Assembly (NCBI GenBank): GCA_044225795.1
Contig: JBGAIF010000007.1
Location: 62,001 to 126,000, forward strand
Source of the DNA: Nemorincola sp044225795
GTDB lineage: Bacteria > Bacteroidota > Bacteroidia > Chitinophagales > Chitinophagaceae
Length of the DNA stretch: 64,000 nucleotides
Direction: 5' to 3'
Shown: piece after piece, positions 1 through 9,329 of the stretch
Layout: the number at the start of each line of letters is the position of its first letter
Numbering within the stretch: the first letter of the stretch is position 1
Made by a program: the position numbers and the translations under genes
Notes under the pieces: model-generated
The model's input: only the letters and a program-made list of their open reading frames with translations
The model's database searches: none
What the model was told of the DNA's origin: nothing

Positions 1-120
1 GCTGCCTGTATCATTGTACCAGCCTTCTTAAACCTTTACATATACCCCCACAAACCAAGAGGACTTGGCCTTCCGGCTGAGTCCTTGTCTTTAGGATACG
101 TTAAAAACAACCGGCTGTAA
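1..120 (+). CDS. Possible 3' end of a gene entering from the left
   Basis: Frame 1 is open from the window edge to a TAA at 118-120, giving 39 residues that end in GYVKNNRL. The promoter of the next gene begins just after it, which would fit a gene end. However, a 39-codon open frame is not rare by chance and I recognise no family, so this is a weak call that only the upstream sequence can settle. Confidence 0.2.
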   Translation, partial: AACIIVPAFLNLYIYPHKPRGLGLPAESLSLGYVKNNRL

Positions 121-142
121 CCTAAAGCAGGCAAATGCGTCG

Positions 143-150
143 TACCTTTG
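143..150 (+). promoter_or_regulatory. -7 promoter box TACCTTTG
   Basis: This matches the Bacteroidota -7 consensus TAnnTTTG. It lies only 4 bases before the ATG at 155, so a start about 7 bases downstream would give an almost leaderless transcript. I find no clear TTTG at the expected -33 distance. Confidence 0.6.
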
Positions 151-154
151 CAGC

Positions 155-484
155 ATGAACTGGATAGAGCTGACGAACGAGCAACAATTGGACGACATCA
201 GGCAACAAAGTAAGGATACTTCAATAGTCATTTTCAAGCACAGTACCCGCTGCTCCATCAGCCACATGGCGAAAAGCAGGCTGGAACGGGAGGCAGCCGC
301 TGACAACATATCCATATATCACCTCGACCTGATAAGGCATAGAACATTATCCAACAAAATTGCAGCAGATTTCGCCGTGCATCATGAATCACCCCAGGTG
401 CTTATCATCAGAAATGGTGAGTGTACCTATGAAGATAGCCACAACGGCATCAACATGCAGGACATACGCGAACAGGTCAATTAG
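155..484 (+). CDS. ytxJ: Bacillithiol system redox-active protein, YtxJ/BrxC-like
   Basis: A 109-aa cytoplasmic protein of the YtxJ (DUF2847) thioredoxin-like family, known as monothiol bacilliredoxins that exchange disulfides with bacillithiol-modified proteins. The redox motif is TRCSIS at residues 31-36, with a single Cys33 where thioredoxins have CxxC. The strand before it (SIVIFKHS) and the later SPQVLIIRNGE segment fit the thioredoxin fold and its substrate-facing loop. It appears monocistronic and converges on the MATE gene. Many Bacteroidota make bacillithiol, which fits the assignment. The family call is firm; the in vivo substrate is unknown. Confidence 0.85.
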   Translation: MNWIELTNEQQLDDIRQQSKDTSIVIFKHSTRCSISHMAKSRLEREAAADNISIYHLDLIRHRTLSNKIAADFAVHHESPQVLIIRNGECTYEDSHNGINMQDIREQVN

Positions 485-534
485 CTGAGTTCTTACAGGT
501 TTCGGATAATATCTTTCCTGATCTCACCTGCCTA

Positions 535-1875
535 TCATATATTCTTGCCTTTCCACTTACCTGAGCCAAGGTAAACTGCAGAGATCACCAGCAGCGATAT
601 CCAATATACAAATTCCGATCCCCAGCATAGATAGAGCTCGCTGTGGCTGCGGTAAATGACGAAGTAACAATACACCAGGTACGAGCCGACACAGAAGACC
701 TCCATAGCCAGATTCACCATTGTATTACCTGTACCTACCACTCCGTTGAACACTACAGTGGACAAAGACATGATCAGCGTGGACACCATAATGACCCTAA
801 GGCTGGGTACCGCAAATGAAATAAGCGCCGTATCATCCGTATATATCGCGAGGAACTCATGAGAGAATGTAAGCAGTAACAACGATAACAAAACGGCATA
901 GCCAAGGCTCAGCTTGCCTATCTTCATAATGACCGGTATCACTTCCCGCTGCCTGCCCTGCCCTATGAGATTGCTGACCATAGTATTGCACGCTGTGGCC
1001 AGCGCCCACGTGCCCACGCTCACTATACCAAAGATATTGCGCAATACCTGCGACGCCGCCAGCGACTGCGCGCCAAGATGCTCTATAAAAATAAAGAACA
1101 CCAGCCACCCGCCTATACTGAACAAGAACTGCACGATGAGCGGAGAGGCTACCCTGAGCGTACGCTCAGAGAGCGACAAATCGAAATGCAGGTACCTGCG
1201 TATAGGATATTCTCTTTGCATTCCCTTGTAAAAGAATATGCCGACCGTAGTAGCAGCATAAGTTATCTCTGCTATGACGGAAGCCAAAGCAGCACCATTG
1301 AAGCCCATTGCCGGGCAACCACCTTTACCGAAAATGAACAGGTAGTCGAACAGGATGTTGACAAGGGTGGTGACAATTGACCCGTGTATCAGTACCCGCG
1401 AATTATTGACGGAGATAAAAAATGAATTGAGCAACTGTGCCAGCATCAGGAAAGGCAATCCCCACACCCTTATATATACAAAATTGACGCTCAGCGCAAA
1501 GTTATTGCTATCGTGCAGGCTGAAGCTGAACATTAGCGGAACGATCCACAGACTCAGCAACATAAGCCCAAGGGAGAACATGACCGACAACATGGCCCCG
1601 TTCGTGAATATACGTGTCAGCTCATTCTTATCACCTTCCCCCGCACGACGCGCCATCTGGATCTGCATCCCGCTATTCATACCATAGCCGATCATAGAAA
1701 GTATGAGATAAAACACACCGGTGATGCCATTGACGCCAAGCTCCCGCTCTCCCAGCCTGCCCAGGAATACGGTATTGGTGAAAAAATTAAGCTGGGGGAT
1801 CAGCAACGCTAATGAAATAGGAGCCGCTAACTGAATGATCTGCTTATTGGTGGCGGAAACTCCTAATTGATTCAT
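535..1875 (-). CDS. MATE family efflux transporter
   Basis: A 446-aa inner-membrane protein with about 12 hydrophobic segments in two homologous halves, the usual length for MATE antiporters that export drugs or metabolites against Na+ or H+. The N-terminus (AAPISLALLIPQLNFFTNTVFLGRLGERELG) is typical of the family's first two helices, broken here by the usual Pro. The second half repeats the pattern from about residue 235 (RVASPLIVQFLFSIG). It is transcribed leftwards, downstream of a 55-aa peptide gene and a giant surface protein, but a strong terminator at 1984-2012 separates them, so it probably has its own promoter. Substrate unknown. Confidence 0.9.
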   Translation of the reverse strand: MNQLGVSATNKQIIQLAAPISLALLIPQLNFFTNTVFLGRLGERELGVNGITGVFYLILSMIGYGMNSGMQIQMARRAGEGDKNELTRIFTNGAMLSVMFSLGLMLLSLWIVPLMFSFSLHDSNNFALSVNFVYIRVWGLPFLMLAQLLNSFFISVNNSRVLIHGSIVTTLVNILFDYLFIFGKGGCPAMGFNGAALASVIAEITYAATTVGIFFYKGMQREYPIRRYLHFDLSLSERTLRVASPLIVQFLFSIGGWLVFFIFIEHLGAQSLAASQVLRNIFGIVSVGTWALATACNTMVSNLIGQGRQREVIPVIMKIGKLSLGYAVLLSLLLLTFSHEFLAIYTDDTALISFAVPSLRVIMVSTLIMSLSTVVFNGVVGTGNTMVNLAMEVFCVGSYLVYCYFVIYRSHSELYLCWGSEFVYWISLLVISAVYLGSGKWKGKNI

Positions 1876-1983
1876 AGATACTTAGCGCCCAAACGGGTAC
1901 GCGAAAATACTGCAAACTTTACCAATTTGCCATAAATACAACTATATCCATTGATTCAACGAAAAAGCTTATCATATAATAAC

Positions 1984-2012
1984 AAAAAAGGCGGCCGAAG
2001 AATCGGCCACCC
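1984..2012 (-). terminator. Intrinsic terminator after the 55-aa peptide gene
   Basis: On the minus strand a 9-bp stem (GGTGGCCGA / TCGGCCGCC, one G-T pair) with a TTCT loop is followed by TTTTTTG. It sits 28 bases after the stop of the 2040-2207 gene and before the MATE gene. Confidence 0.85.
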
Positions 2013-2039
2013 TGTTTGGTAATTGTAGTTTGTATGTGG

Positions 2040-2207
2040 TTAACTTGAGAAGGCGCCGCCATCGTCATTTATGCCGGCGGCACCCAGCGTTACTTCATTA
2101 ATTGCTAATATGATGATCTGTGGATCTACCCACTTTTTCTTCCCGGGGACAGCCGCAGGTTGCTGAGGTACACCACCTTGTTCTGCTATTGGTTCTCTCT
2201 GATTCAT
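2040..2207 (-). CDS. Small 55-aa peptide, possible RiPP-like precursor
   Basis: ATG at 2207 to TAA at 2040 encodes 55 residues: a polar Q/P/G-rich N-terminal part (MNQREPIAEQGG), a KKKWVDPQIIILAI block around residues 23-36, and a Gly/Ala/Asp-rich tail ending GINDDGGAFSS. The gene begins 38 bases after the stop of the giant surface protein and ends at a strong terminator, so it is the last gene of that transcript. Lys-Lys-Trp-x-x-Pro-x-Ile/Leu blocks in very short proteins are common in Bacteroidota and resemble leader regions of ribosomally made peptides, but no modifying enzyme is encoded nearby. There is no signal peptide. Function unknown; that it is a real gene is likely from position, frame and terminator. 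Confidence 0.55.
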   Translation of the reverse strand: MNQREPIAEQGGVPQQPAAVPGKKKWVDPQIIILAINEVTLGAAGINDDGGAFSS

Positions 2208-2245
2208 CTGTAATTGCTTTTAAATGTTCGACAATAGTGGCTACA

Positions 2246-5200
2246 TCACTTCTTCATGATCTTTTCCACCGATGATCCGTTAGCTGTGCGCACCCGTATA
2301 AAGTATATACCTGGTGCTGAGTTGCCAACCGGCAACTGAATAGCAGAGCCATCGTTGTCCGATATGATACGTGTGTCCAATACCCGGCCAGCAATATCAG
2401 TAAGCTGGATCACCGCATCTTTCTCCGAAACCGGGATCTCGATATTGACAACATCATCTGCTGGGTTTGGATATACTTTGACAGACGCTACCTCATTTAC
2501 CTGCTCGCTGCTAACAGGAGCAGAGGACCTATGACCGTGACATCGATCGAGTGAGTATCCCATAGACAGGTACATAGCCACATCTGACGAATCAACCATC
2601 ACTGTATGTCCGTTGTGGCACATGTAGATACATTTGTGAGGCGTATCGTGATCCTTACCCTTGCCATCTCCGTTACAGCGTATCTCTTCTACATTTATGG
2701 TTTGTGTCACCTTACCTTTGCAACCGTTAGCATCGGTTATGGTCACTGTATAAGTAGTAGTGACCGTAGGTGAAACAACTGCAGTGGGAGATGAACCAAG
2801 CCCTGATGACCAGCTATAGGTATATGAAGGGGTGCCACTTGTGGGTGTTGCTGTCAGTGTTTCGGACTGAACACCGTAAACAAGATATATAGTATATGGC
2901 GCTCCGCCGGTAACAGGATATACCGGGCTAACAGAAACGGTGCCTGTAACCGGGCCGGGCTGAGTGACCGTATAAGAAACTGTTTTAGAACAACCATTGG
3001 CATCCCAAACAGTAAGTACATAACTCCCTGCACATAGCCCGGTCGGATCTGCACGACGGGAACCATTGCTCCACAGGTAATTGTATGGCGGCGTGCCACC
3101 TGTAACTGTTGTATTGATATTGCCATCACATGAGTTATAACAGCTGGCATTTGTAACAACCGCAGATACAGATATTGCCGGAGGCTCTGTAATAGTGAAT
3201 GTACTTGTGATGGTACACCCTTTAGCATCAGTGACCGAAACGGTATATGTACCGGCAGGCACGAAGAACAGGTCATCTCCCAATGCGATACCTTTTCCGC
3301 CTGTCTTCCATGAATAGAAATACGGCCATGATCCTCCATCCACATCTGCATCTATATGCCCGTTACTGCCCCCGTTGCAGGAAACGTTATCTATTTCCGC
3401 ATCAAATACAAAAGGCTCTGACGGCTGTGTAATGGTGTAGGCACCATTGCGCACGCATCCGTTAGCGTCTGTCACCGTAACTGAATACGTGCCAGCAACC
3501 GCTGTGATATTGGCTGTGGTGGCGCCATTGCTCCACAAATAGGAGTATGGAGCTACTCCACCTGATACAACAGTTGTTATAGTACCAGTGCCACCGTAGC
3601 AATTCGCGTTTGTCTTTGTGGCCGTTAAGGTCAATGCTGTTGATGGCTGCGTTATGGAATATGTGCTATTTATCCGGCAACTATGCGCGTCGGTCACGGT
3701 AACCGAATAAGTGCCGGGGGTAAGGCCCGTTAAATTTGCTGTAGTAGCGCCAGTGCTCCATGTATAACTGTAACCGGGAGTGCCACCGGCTACATTTGTC
3801 ACAATGCTGCCATCAGCCGCGCCGAAACATTTGATGTTTGTAGCTACACCCCCCGCAAGGCTAAGTGCAGAAGGCTGCGTAATGGTATAAATACCCCCGG
3901 CGCCGCAATCATGCGCATCATTCACTGTTACCGTATAGGTTCCGGGCACAAGGCCCGATACGGAAGGCGTTGTGGCACCATTACTCCATACATATGAGTA
4001 CGGAGATGTGCCACCGGTGATACTTGTGGAGATACTGCCATCTGCCGCTCCGTTACAGGTAACATTATTTACGGTAGCGCTCAGAGATATGCTACCTGTT
4101 ATTGTTACACGTTGTGTGGCTGTGGCTGCATTGCCATGAATATCGGTGACGGTCCAGGTAACTATAGTTGTCCCAACCGGGAAAAGAGCAGGCGCATCGT
4201 TTGATACCAGTGCCACGCCACAATTGTCGTGAGTGACAGGCGTACCCAGGCTCACAGATACCGGGCTGCAATAGCCGGAAATTTCCTTATCTGCGGGAGC
4301 AGTAATTACCGGCGCTTCATTATCTGTTACCGTAACCGTTTGTGTAGCTGTAGAGGATAGCCCATTGACATCGGTAACCGTCCACACCACAGTTGAAGTG
4401 CCCACTACGAACGGAGGCAAAGCATTATTTGTGATAGTTGCTATGCCGCAATTATCTCCGGCTAATGGTGTACCAAGTGATACTGACGCTGCGGAACATG
4501 CACCTGCATCGTTGTTTACGGCCACAGGCGCGGGCGCCGTGATCGTTGGCACCTGGTTGTCAGTTACTGTTACACTTTGCGAAGCTGTGGTCACATTGCC
4601 ATGTATATCAGTTACCGTCCAGGTAACTATAGTGGTGCCGACAGCAAATGGTGGAGCAGCATTGTTCGATACAGATGCTATGCCGCAGTTGTCGCCGACC
4701 ACAGGCATACCTAATGCCACCGATAATGCGCTGCATTGACCTGCATCTGCGTTAACAGTTACCGTTCCCGGTGCAGTAACAGACGGCGCTTCGTTATCAA
4801 TCACATTGACGTAAAAACTACAAGTGTGTGTGCCGCATCCGTTGTTTGCCGTAGCAATGACCATAGTAGTACCCACCGGGAACGAAGTGCCGGACGCCTG
4901 TGAATAGGTGACAGATGGTGCAGTTCCCGTTGCTGTTGCCGGTGCATAGGTAACTATTGCGCCACATGCCGACGGATCTGAATTTACGGTCACGTCTCCC
5001 GCGCAGGTCACTACGGGTGGAACACAGTCTGCAGCAAAAGTGGCATGGATAGAATGGGCCGCATTTACCGCTGTAAATATATACGTGGTTACTGACCCTG
5101 CACTACCGCCATCTACAAGCACATCATCTACATGATAACCGGCATCCGGAGTGATCGTATAGACCTGGTTATTTCCCAGGCAAACATTTGACGTGCCGGA

Positions 5201-7420
5201 CGGAGATATATTTCCATTGGCGCCGGCAGACGCGATGACCGCGTAAACCGGATCAACGCTTATCACTGTTGATGCCGCGTTGATACAACCCTGCGCATTA
5301 GTAACAGTATATGATATGGCAGAGGTACCTGCCGCAACACCCGTATAATCGCCGGTAGAAAAATCTATTGTTGCCACCGACGGATCACTGCTACTCCATA
5401 AGCCACCGGAAGTAGTGTTAGCCAGCGTAGTGGTAGTACCCATGCATACCGATGTAGCACCTGAGATAGAGGAAACAGCGGGTAGCCCGTTCACCGTAAC
5501 ATTAGTTGTGGCTGTGCAACCTGTACCAACTGAATAAGTAATATTTGCCGTGCCGGCAGCTATACCTGTAACCACACCTGTAGTAGCATCTATTGCAGCA
5601 TTTGTATTGCTGCTGCTCCAAGTGCCGCCCATCACACCATTACTTACCGTGATCTGCGAGCCGACACAAACTTCAGCTAAACCGCTGATGTTGTTTGCGG
5701 TAACAACAATATTGAATGTCTGCTCAATCGGGCTGTAGTTGTGATGATATAGATCTTCTGCCCCAAGCGTGATACTATACGTTCCCGCGTCAGCACTTGT
5801 AGGAGTGCCTGATAATACCGCAGTACCGTTGCCGGTAAGCGTGAGTGTGAGCCAGGAAGGTAATGTTGATTCGGCAGTTATCTCTACGGTATCTCCGTAC
5901 GGGATATTAGCATCATTAGCCACCACGCTATAAGAGTACACTGCGCATGCCTGTACAGTTGTATCGGGTACTGATGCAAAGACCGGCAGGTCATCCACGA
6001 TCAGATCATAATGAAGGGTAGAAAAGATGGTAGGATAAGCTGAAATGATAGATTCGAAACTTAAATGATGCACACCAAACGCAGAGGATGGCGGTATCCA
6101 GTTGAATATGGTTTGTCCGGGGTTCGAGCCGGTTGTGGGCACGGAAGGTGTAGTAGTACCTCCGGACGGAACAGACGCATAGGCTACCGATACATTTGAA
6201 CCGATAGAACTCATTGCCGTGATAGTATCATTCACCGGAACTCCCGCCAGCACAGAACGGATAGATCCGTCTGCGGGTGTTGATGCGGTATATAAAGGGG
6301 CCGGCTCCGCCACTACATTCACCTGCACAGACGATGATGTCTGAATACCAAGGTTGTTCGTGGCAATGAAGTTGAGAATAACGGTGCTGCCCAGTTGTGG
6401 CGCAGCCGGGGTCCAGTTGAAGTTTGTCCTGGAAGGATTGCCCGTAGCCGGAAACGCTGGTGTGAAGTTGGATGTGGTGATGTAAGATGGTAAACCCGAA
6501 ACGGACAGATCTACAGTCGTGCCACTTCCCGGATTGGTAGCTTGTATCGGGAATGCGATATTTTGTCCCACCAGTATGTTGTATATCGTACCATTCGGTG
6601 GTGTGACCGCATAATCGAACTGCGGTGGAGCTGACGGGCTGACTATGTTGATAAGAAAATCAAGCAGGATCATATTACCATCATTATCTGTTACCGTTAT
6701 CAGGGCATTGTATTGCTGACCTATTGTAGCGGAGGTAGTATTGAAAGTGATCTGGCCATTGCTGCTATTGATGGCAAATCCTGTAGGCTCCCCTTCTGCT
6801 GCGAGTGCCCCGGTAAAAGGAGGTGTACCAAATGTAAGTGTAGAACCCGGATCGGGGTCAGAAGCCGGCACATTGTAGGTAGCGGCGGCCTGCCCAACCG
6901 GCATATTGATGATAGCCGGCAATGTGGATACCGGTGTACTGCCTGGGGCCCCTGTATTGATCAGGGTATATACATCCCAGTTGGTATTGGCATTATTGGC
7001 AATGGTGGTGAGTTTATTGAACCCGGTGAACTCTATACGGGTCAAAGTGGTGGTCTTGTTAAAAGTCACCACCAGCGAGCCCGTACTATTGTCGTATATG
7101 CCGGAAGGGTCGGTAACCGTGGTCATAGGCACGGAAACAGAACCTGAGTTGCCGCCGGAGATGGTGAACGGAATGGCTGACGGTGCCGTACCCAGCCTCC
7201 ATGACAAGCTGACATTAAGGCGATAAGTAGCTGTTGTCAGTGTTTCAGATAACCGTGTGGCTGTAATGGACCCGAAACGAAAATGAGTTGCCCCCGCCAT
7301 TAATGGGACAAAAGACATTAAAAAAATACATAAACAGACCCTAGTAAAGAACTTCAGCAAAGGCGCAGGCTGCACTCCCCGGAGGGAAACAGCTTCAGAG
7401 TGTGTGATTTTCTGTTGCAT
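2246..7420 (-). CDS. Giant modular T9SS surface protein with HYR and SprB repeats
   Basis: A 1724-aa exported protein. A hydrophobic signal segment (residues about 22-43, ending LMAGA) is followed by ATHFRFGS and Ig/cadherin-like modules, Big-2-like modules near residues 575-725 (each with GVVTGIAAGT or similar), about four HYR modules (repeated VTVNADAG..., DNCGIA, TIVTWTVTDIHGN), then five SprB-type repeats (GGTSPYSYVWSNGATT, PGTYTVTV). Near residue 1610 is a Cys/His-rich segment (CIYMCHNGHTVMVDSSD). The last 75 residues (VYPNPADDVVNIEI ... ENGxxVEKIMKK-like end) are a type A T9SS sorting domain, so it should be carried across the outer membrane and attached to the surface. SprB-like repeats occur in gliding adhesins, so adhesion is a reasonable inference. 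It shares a transcript with the 55-aa peptide gene. Confidence 0.88.
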   Translation of the reverse strand: MQQKITHSEAVSLRGVQPAPLLKFFTRVCLCIFLMSFVPLMAGATHFRFGSITATRLSETLTTATYRLNVSLSWRLGTAPSAIPFTISGGNSGSVSVPMTTVTDPSGIYDNSTGSLVVTFNKTTTLTRIEFTGFNKLTTIANNANTNWDVYTLINTGAPGSTPVSTLPAIINMPVGQAAATYNVPASDPDPGSTLTFGTPPFTGALAAEGEPTGFAINSSNGQITFNTTSATIGQQYNALITVTDNDGNMILLDFLINIVSPSAPPQFDYAVTPPNGTIYNILVGQNIAFPIQATNPGSGTTVDLSVSGLPSYITTSNFTPAFPATGNPSRTNFNWTPAAPQLGSTVILNFIATNNLGIQTSSSVQVNVVAEPAPLYTASTPADGSIRSVLAGVPVNDTITAMSSIGSNVSVAYASVPSGGTTTPSVPTTGSNPGQTIFNWIPPSSAFGVHHLSFESIISAYPTIFSTLHYDLIVDDLPVFASVPDTTVQACAVYSYSVVANDANIPYGDTVEITAESTLPSWLTLTLTGNGTAVLSGTPTSADAGTYSITLGAEDLYHHNYSPIEQTFNIVVTANNISGLAEVCVGSQITVSNGVMGGTWSSSNTNAAIDATTGVVTGIAAGTANITYSVGTGCTATTNVTVNGLPAVSSISGATSVCMGTTTTLANTTSGGLWSSSDPSVATIDFSTGDYTGVAAGTSAISYTVTNAQGCINAASTVISVDPVYAVIASAGANGNISPSGTSNVCLGNNQVYTITPDAGYHVDDVLVDGGSAGSVTTYIFTAVNAAHSIHATFAADCVPPVVTCAGDVTVNSDPSACGAIVTYAPATATGTAPSVTYSQASGTSFPVGTTMVIATANNGCGTHTCSFYVNVIDNEAPSVTAPGTVTVNADAGQCSALSVALGMPVVGDNCGIASVSNNAAPPFAVGTTIVTWTVTDIHGNVTTASQSVTVTDNQVPTITAPAPVAVNNDAGACSAASVSLGTPLAGDNCGIATITNNALPPFVVGTSTVVWTVTDVNGLSSTATQTVTVTDNEAPVITAPADKEISGYCSPVSVSLGTPVTHDNCGVALVSNDAPALFPVGTTIVTWTVTDIHGNAATATQRVTITGSISLSATVNNVTCNGAADGSISTSITGGTSPYSYVWSNGATTPSVSGLVPGTYTVTVNDAHDCGAGGIYTITQPSALSLAGGVATNIKCFGAADGSIVTNVAGGTPGYSYTWSTGATTANLTGLTPGTYSVTVTDAHSCRINSTYSITQPSTALTLTATKTNANCYGGTGTITTVVSGGVAPYSYLWSNGATTANITAVAGTYSVTVTDANGCVRNGAYTITQPSEPFVFDAEIDNVSCNGGSNGHIDADVDGGSWPYFYSWKTGGKGIALGDDLFFVPAGTYTVSVTDAKGCTITSTFTITEPPAISVSAVVTNASCYNSCDGNINTTVTGGTPPYNYLWSNGSRRADPTGLCAGSYVLTVWDANGCSKTVSYTVTQPGPVTGTVSVSPVYPVTGGAPYTIYLVYGVQSETLTATPTSGTPSYTYSWSSGLGSSPTAVVSPTVTTTYTVTITDANGCKGKVTQTINVEEIRCNGDGKGKDHDTPHKCIYMCHNGHTVMVDSSDVAMYLSMGYSLDRCHGHRSSAPVSSEQVNEVASVKVYPNPADDVVNIEIPVSEKDAVIQLTDIAGRVLDTRIISDNDGSAIQLPVGNSAPGIYFIRVRTANGSSVEKIMKK

Positions 7421-7962
7421 CGTTTTGTTTTTAAGTGAAAAATATCTGTACCTCGTTTTTCATGGTGGAGGCTTATTTTCCCTTAAAAAGAATTTTAAAC
7501 GATAGGTAAGTAATTCATTATCAGCAGCAGGGAGCAGTGCGAAGTTGTAGATGTCTTTTAACATTTCATAAAGAAAACAATCTTTTTAATATATATTTGT
7601 TTCTACATTACGTAATATGATAATAAATTAATGACTTGTGAATACAATTATAAATGAATTGTTAACGACAAATTTTGACTTTTGATGAATTTTCATATAT
7701 AATAAAGAAAAAATGAATGTATAAACATGCATGTATGGACAATAATGTATTTGGACATGCACACAGGCCACGAATATCCTTTAAACAGAGGCAAAATATC
7801 TGCACATTTATACGGGAATTACCTCTGCAAAAACTGAATTCGCAGATCCAGACATCATGAATTTCGGCGACCGGTGACACAATTCCGAACACGGCAATAC
7901 TTTACTATATTTACCGCCTGCAAAATGCCCGCTTTCGTTCAGGGCAACAGTTTTAAAGCGCA
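7421..7962. other. 541-bp AT-rich divergent intergenic region
   Basis: This separates the giant surface protein (leftward) from DUF3822 (rightward). It holds short AT-rich palindromes such as ATTACGTAAT near 7609-7618 and a weak TATATTTA box at 7906-7913 that could serve the rightward gene. A 76-codon minus-strand frame inside it has no coding character. I see no RNA gene or clear TAnnTTTG box for the leftward gene. Confidence 0.5.
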
Positions 7963-8793
7963 ATGGCAGCAAATAACAGCAATACATTTGAACAGGTCTT
8001 TAACGTACAGGAAGATGACAACCTCACGTCGAGAGTGGCAATAGTGGTATGTGCGCTGGTACAGCGGGGCATCTTCGTGGCGGGGTTCAGCATCAATAAA
8101 GAACTACTTACCATTCATTATACCGGGTATAACCGCAATAAACCCGTGTGGGACCTTGATTTCTTTGAATACCTGCTCACACAGGACCCCTTGTTGTCGG
8201 TTAGGGAGAAGATAAAAGGGCTTTTTATCTGCAACGAAAAATACCTTGTAGTGCCCGAAGCACTTTATGATGAGAAAGAATCGAGAAGCTGGCTGAGACA
8301 GATGCATTACATAGAGGCCAAAGAAGCTATTGAAGTAACGCAACTTGAGGAAGATAAAGCAAAATACATGCATGCCCTTCCACTTAGTATAACAGAACTG
8401 CTCAAGATCAACTTCCGGAAAGCGCCGGTGCAGCCTTTGGCAGCTTACCAGTTCAAACATAACCGCCAGCAAAGCCTTATCCTGCAATGTTGCCTGTCGG
8501 GCGACCAGGTCTGTGCTACACTGCATAACTATAGTCAGTTACTTTGGCACAGAGTATTCAATTACACATCTGCTGAAGATATTGCGTATGAGATCAAGCA
8601 CTTGTGCATGGAAGCTAACATATCACCATCGAAGCTGACCTTGCTTTGCAACGCGCTGAGTGCTGCTGAATTTCATGCAATAAACGAGCTCTCACAATAT
8701 TTCCCGGGTATGAAGTCGGGGAACGGACGTACTATGAGCGGCCAGTGGGACGCTCCAATATCCCTGGCACATCAATTACTGGAATGCGTATAG
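7963..8793 (+). CDS. DUF3822 family protein
   Basis: A 276-aa cytoplasmic protein without signal peptide or membrane segment. Its opening (NTFEQVFNVQEDDNLTSRVAIVV), the central IYNFR-like region and length fit DUF3822, a Bacteroidota family of unknown function related in fold to actin-like/sugar-kinase ATPase proteins and usually placed immediately before rsmD. Here its last codons overlap the rsmD start by 10 bases, so the two are translationally coupled. The conserved link with a 16S rRNA methyltransferase and coaD suggests a housekeeping role, but none is established. Confidence 0.8.
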   Translation: MAANNSNTFEQVFNVQEDDNLTSRVAIVVCALVQRGIFVAGFSINKELLTIHYTGYNRNKPVWDLDFFEYLLTQDPLLSVREKIKGLFICNEKYLVVPEALYDEKESRSWLRQMHYIEAKEAIEVTQLEEDKAKYMHALPLSITELLKINFRKAPVQPLAAYQFKHNRQQSLILQCCLSGDQVCATLHNYSQLLWHRVFNYTSAEDIAYEIKHLCMEANISPSKLTLLCNALSAAEFHAINELSQYFPGMKSGNGRTMSGQWDAPISLAHQLLECV

Positions 8794-9329
8794 TAGGAGG
8801 TACATTCGGAGGCAGAAGGTTCAGTCCTCCTTCCAGGATCCCGGCGAGGCCTACAACTGAAGTAGCCAAGGAGGGTCTTTTCAATAGCCTGGGCAATATG
8901 ATCGATTTTGAAGGTATCAAAACCCTCGACCTGTTTGGCGGCACAGGCAGCATCAGCTATGAGCTGGCATCACGCGGAGCAGAGGACCTGACCTTGATAG
9001 AACGAGACCCGACAACGATAGATTTTATCAAGAAGACCGTAAAAGAGCTGAATATTGCGGATAAGTTGACCATTATCCGTGGAGATGTCTTCAAGTTCAT
9101 GAAACAGTGCACCGATCAGTACAACTTCATATTTGCAGGACCACCCTACGCGTTACTGAATATCGACGACATACCGTTGCTGGTATTTGAGAGGAATATG
9201 TTACTGCCCGATGGTATCTTTGTACTGGAGCATACACCCCGAAACGATTACCAGAAGCACCCCAACTTTCAGCGAATGAAAAACTACGGTACCACTGTAT
9301 TTACATTCTTCACACAACCAGCGAACTGA
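8784..9329 (+). CDS. rsmD: 16S rRNA (guanine(966)-N(2))-methyltransferase RsmD
   Basis: An SAM-dependent Rossmann-fold methyltransferase of 181 aa that modifies G966 of 16S rRNA in the assembling small subunit. The start at 8784 gives MRIVGGTFGGRRF, the standard N-terminus; an upstream in-frame ATG at 8745 would add 13 residues unlike the family. The SAM loop is LDLFGGTGS (residues 48-56), the acidic ribose contact is IERD, and the catalytic N/DPPY motif appears as AGPPY (118-122), a variant common in Bacteroidota. It overlaps DUF3822 upstream and touches coaD downstream (TGATG), forming a three-gene operon. Confidence 0.93.
   Translation: MRIVGGTFGGRRFSPPSRIPARPTTEVAKEGLFNSLGNMIDFEGIKTLDLFGGTGSISYELASRGAEDLTLIERDPTTIDFIKKTVKELNIADKLTIIRGDVFKFMKQCTDQYNFIFAGPPYALLNIDDIPLLVFERNMLLPDGIFVLEHTPRNDYQKHPNFQRMKNYGTTVFTFFTQPAN

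Noticed and set aside
2854..3351. 165-codon frame inside the giant surface protein
   Set aside because: It is a shadow frame on the same strand, produced by the repetitive SprB-coding sequence.
7662..7892. 76-codon minus-strand frame in the long intergenic region
   Set aside because: Composition is unlike neighbouring proteins (many Cys, Ile, His without pattern), it has no promoter or family, and lies in AT-rich non-coding DNA.
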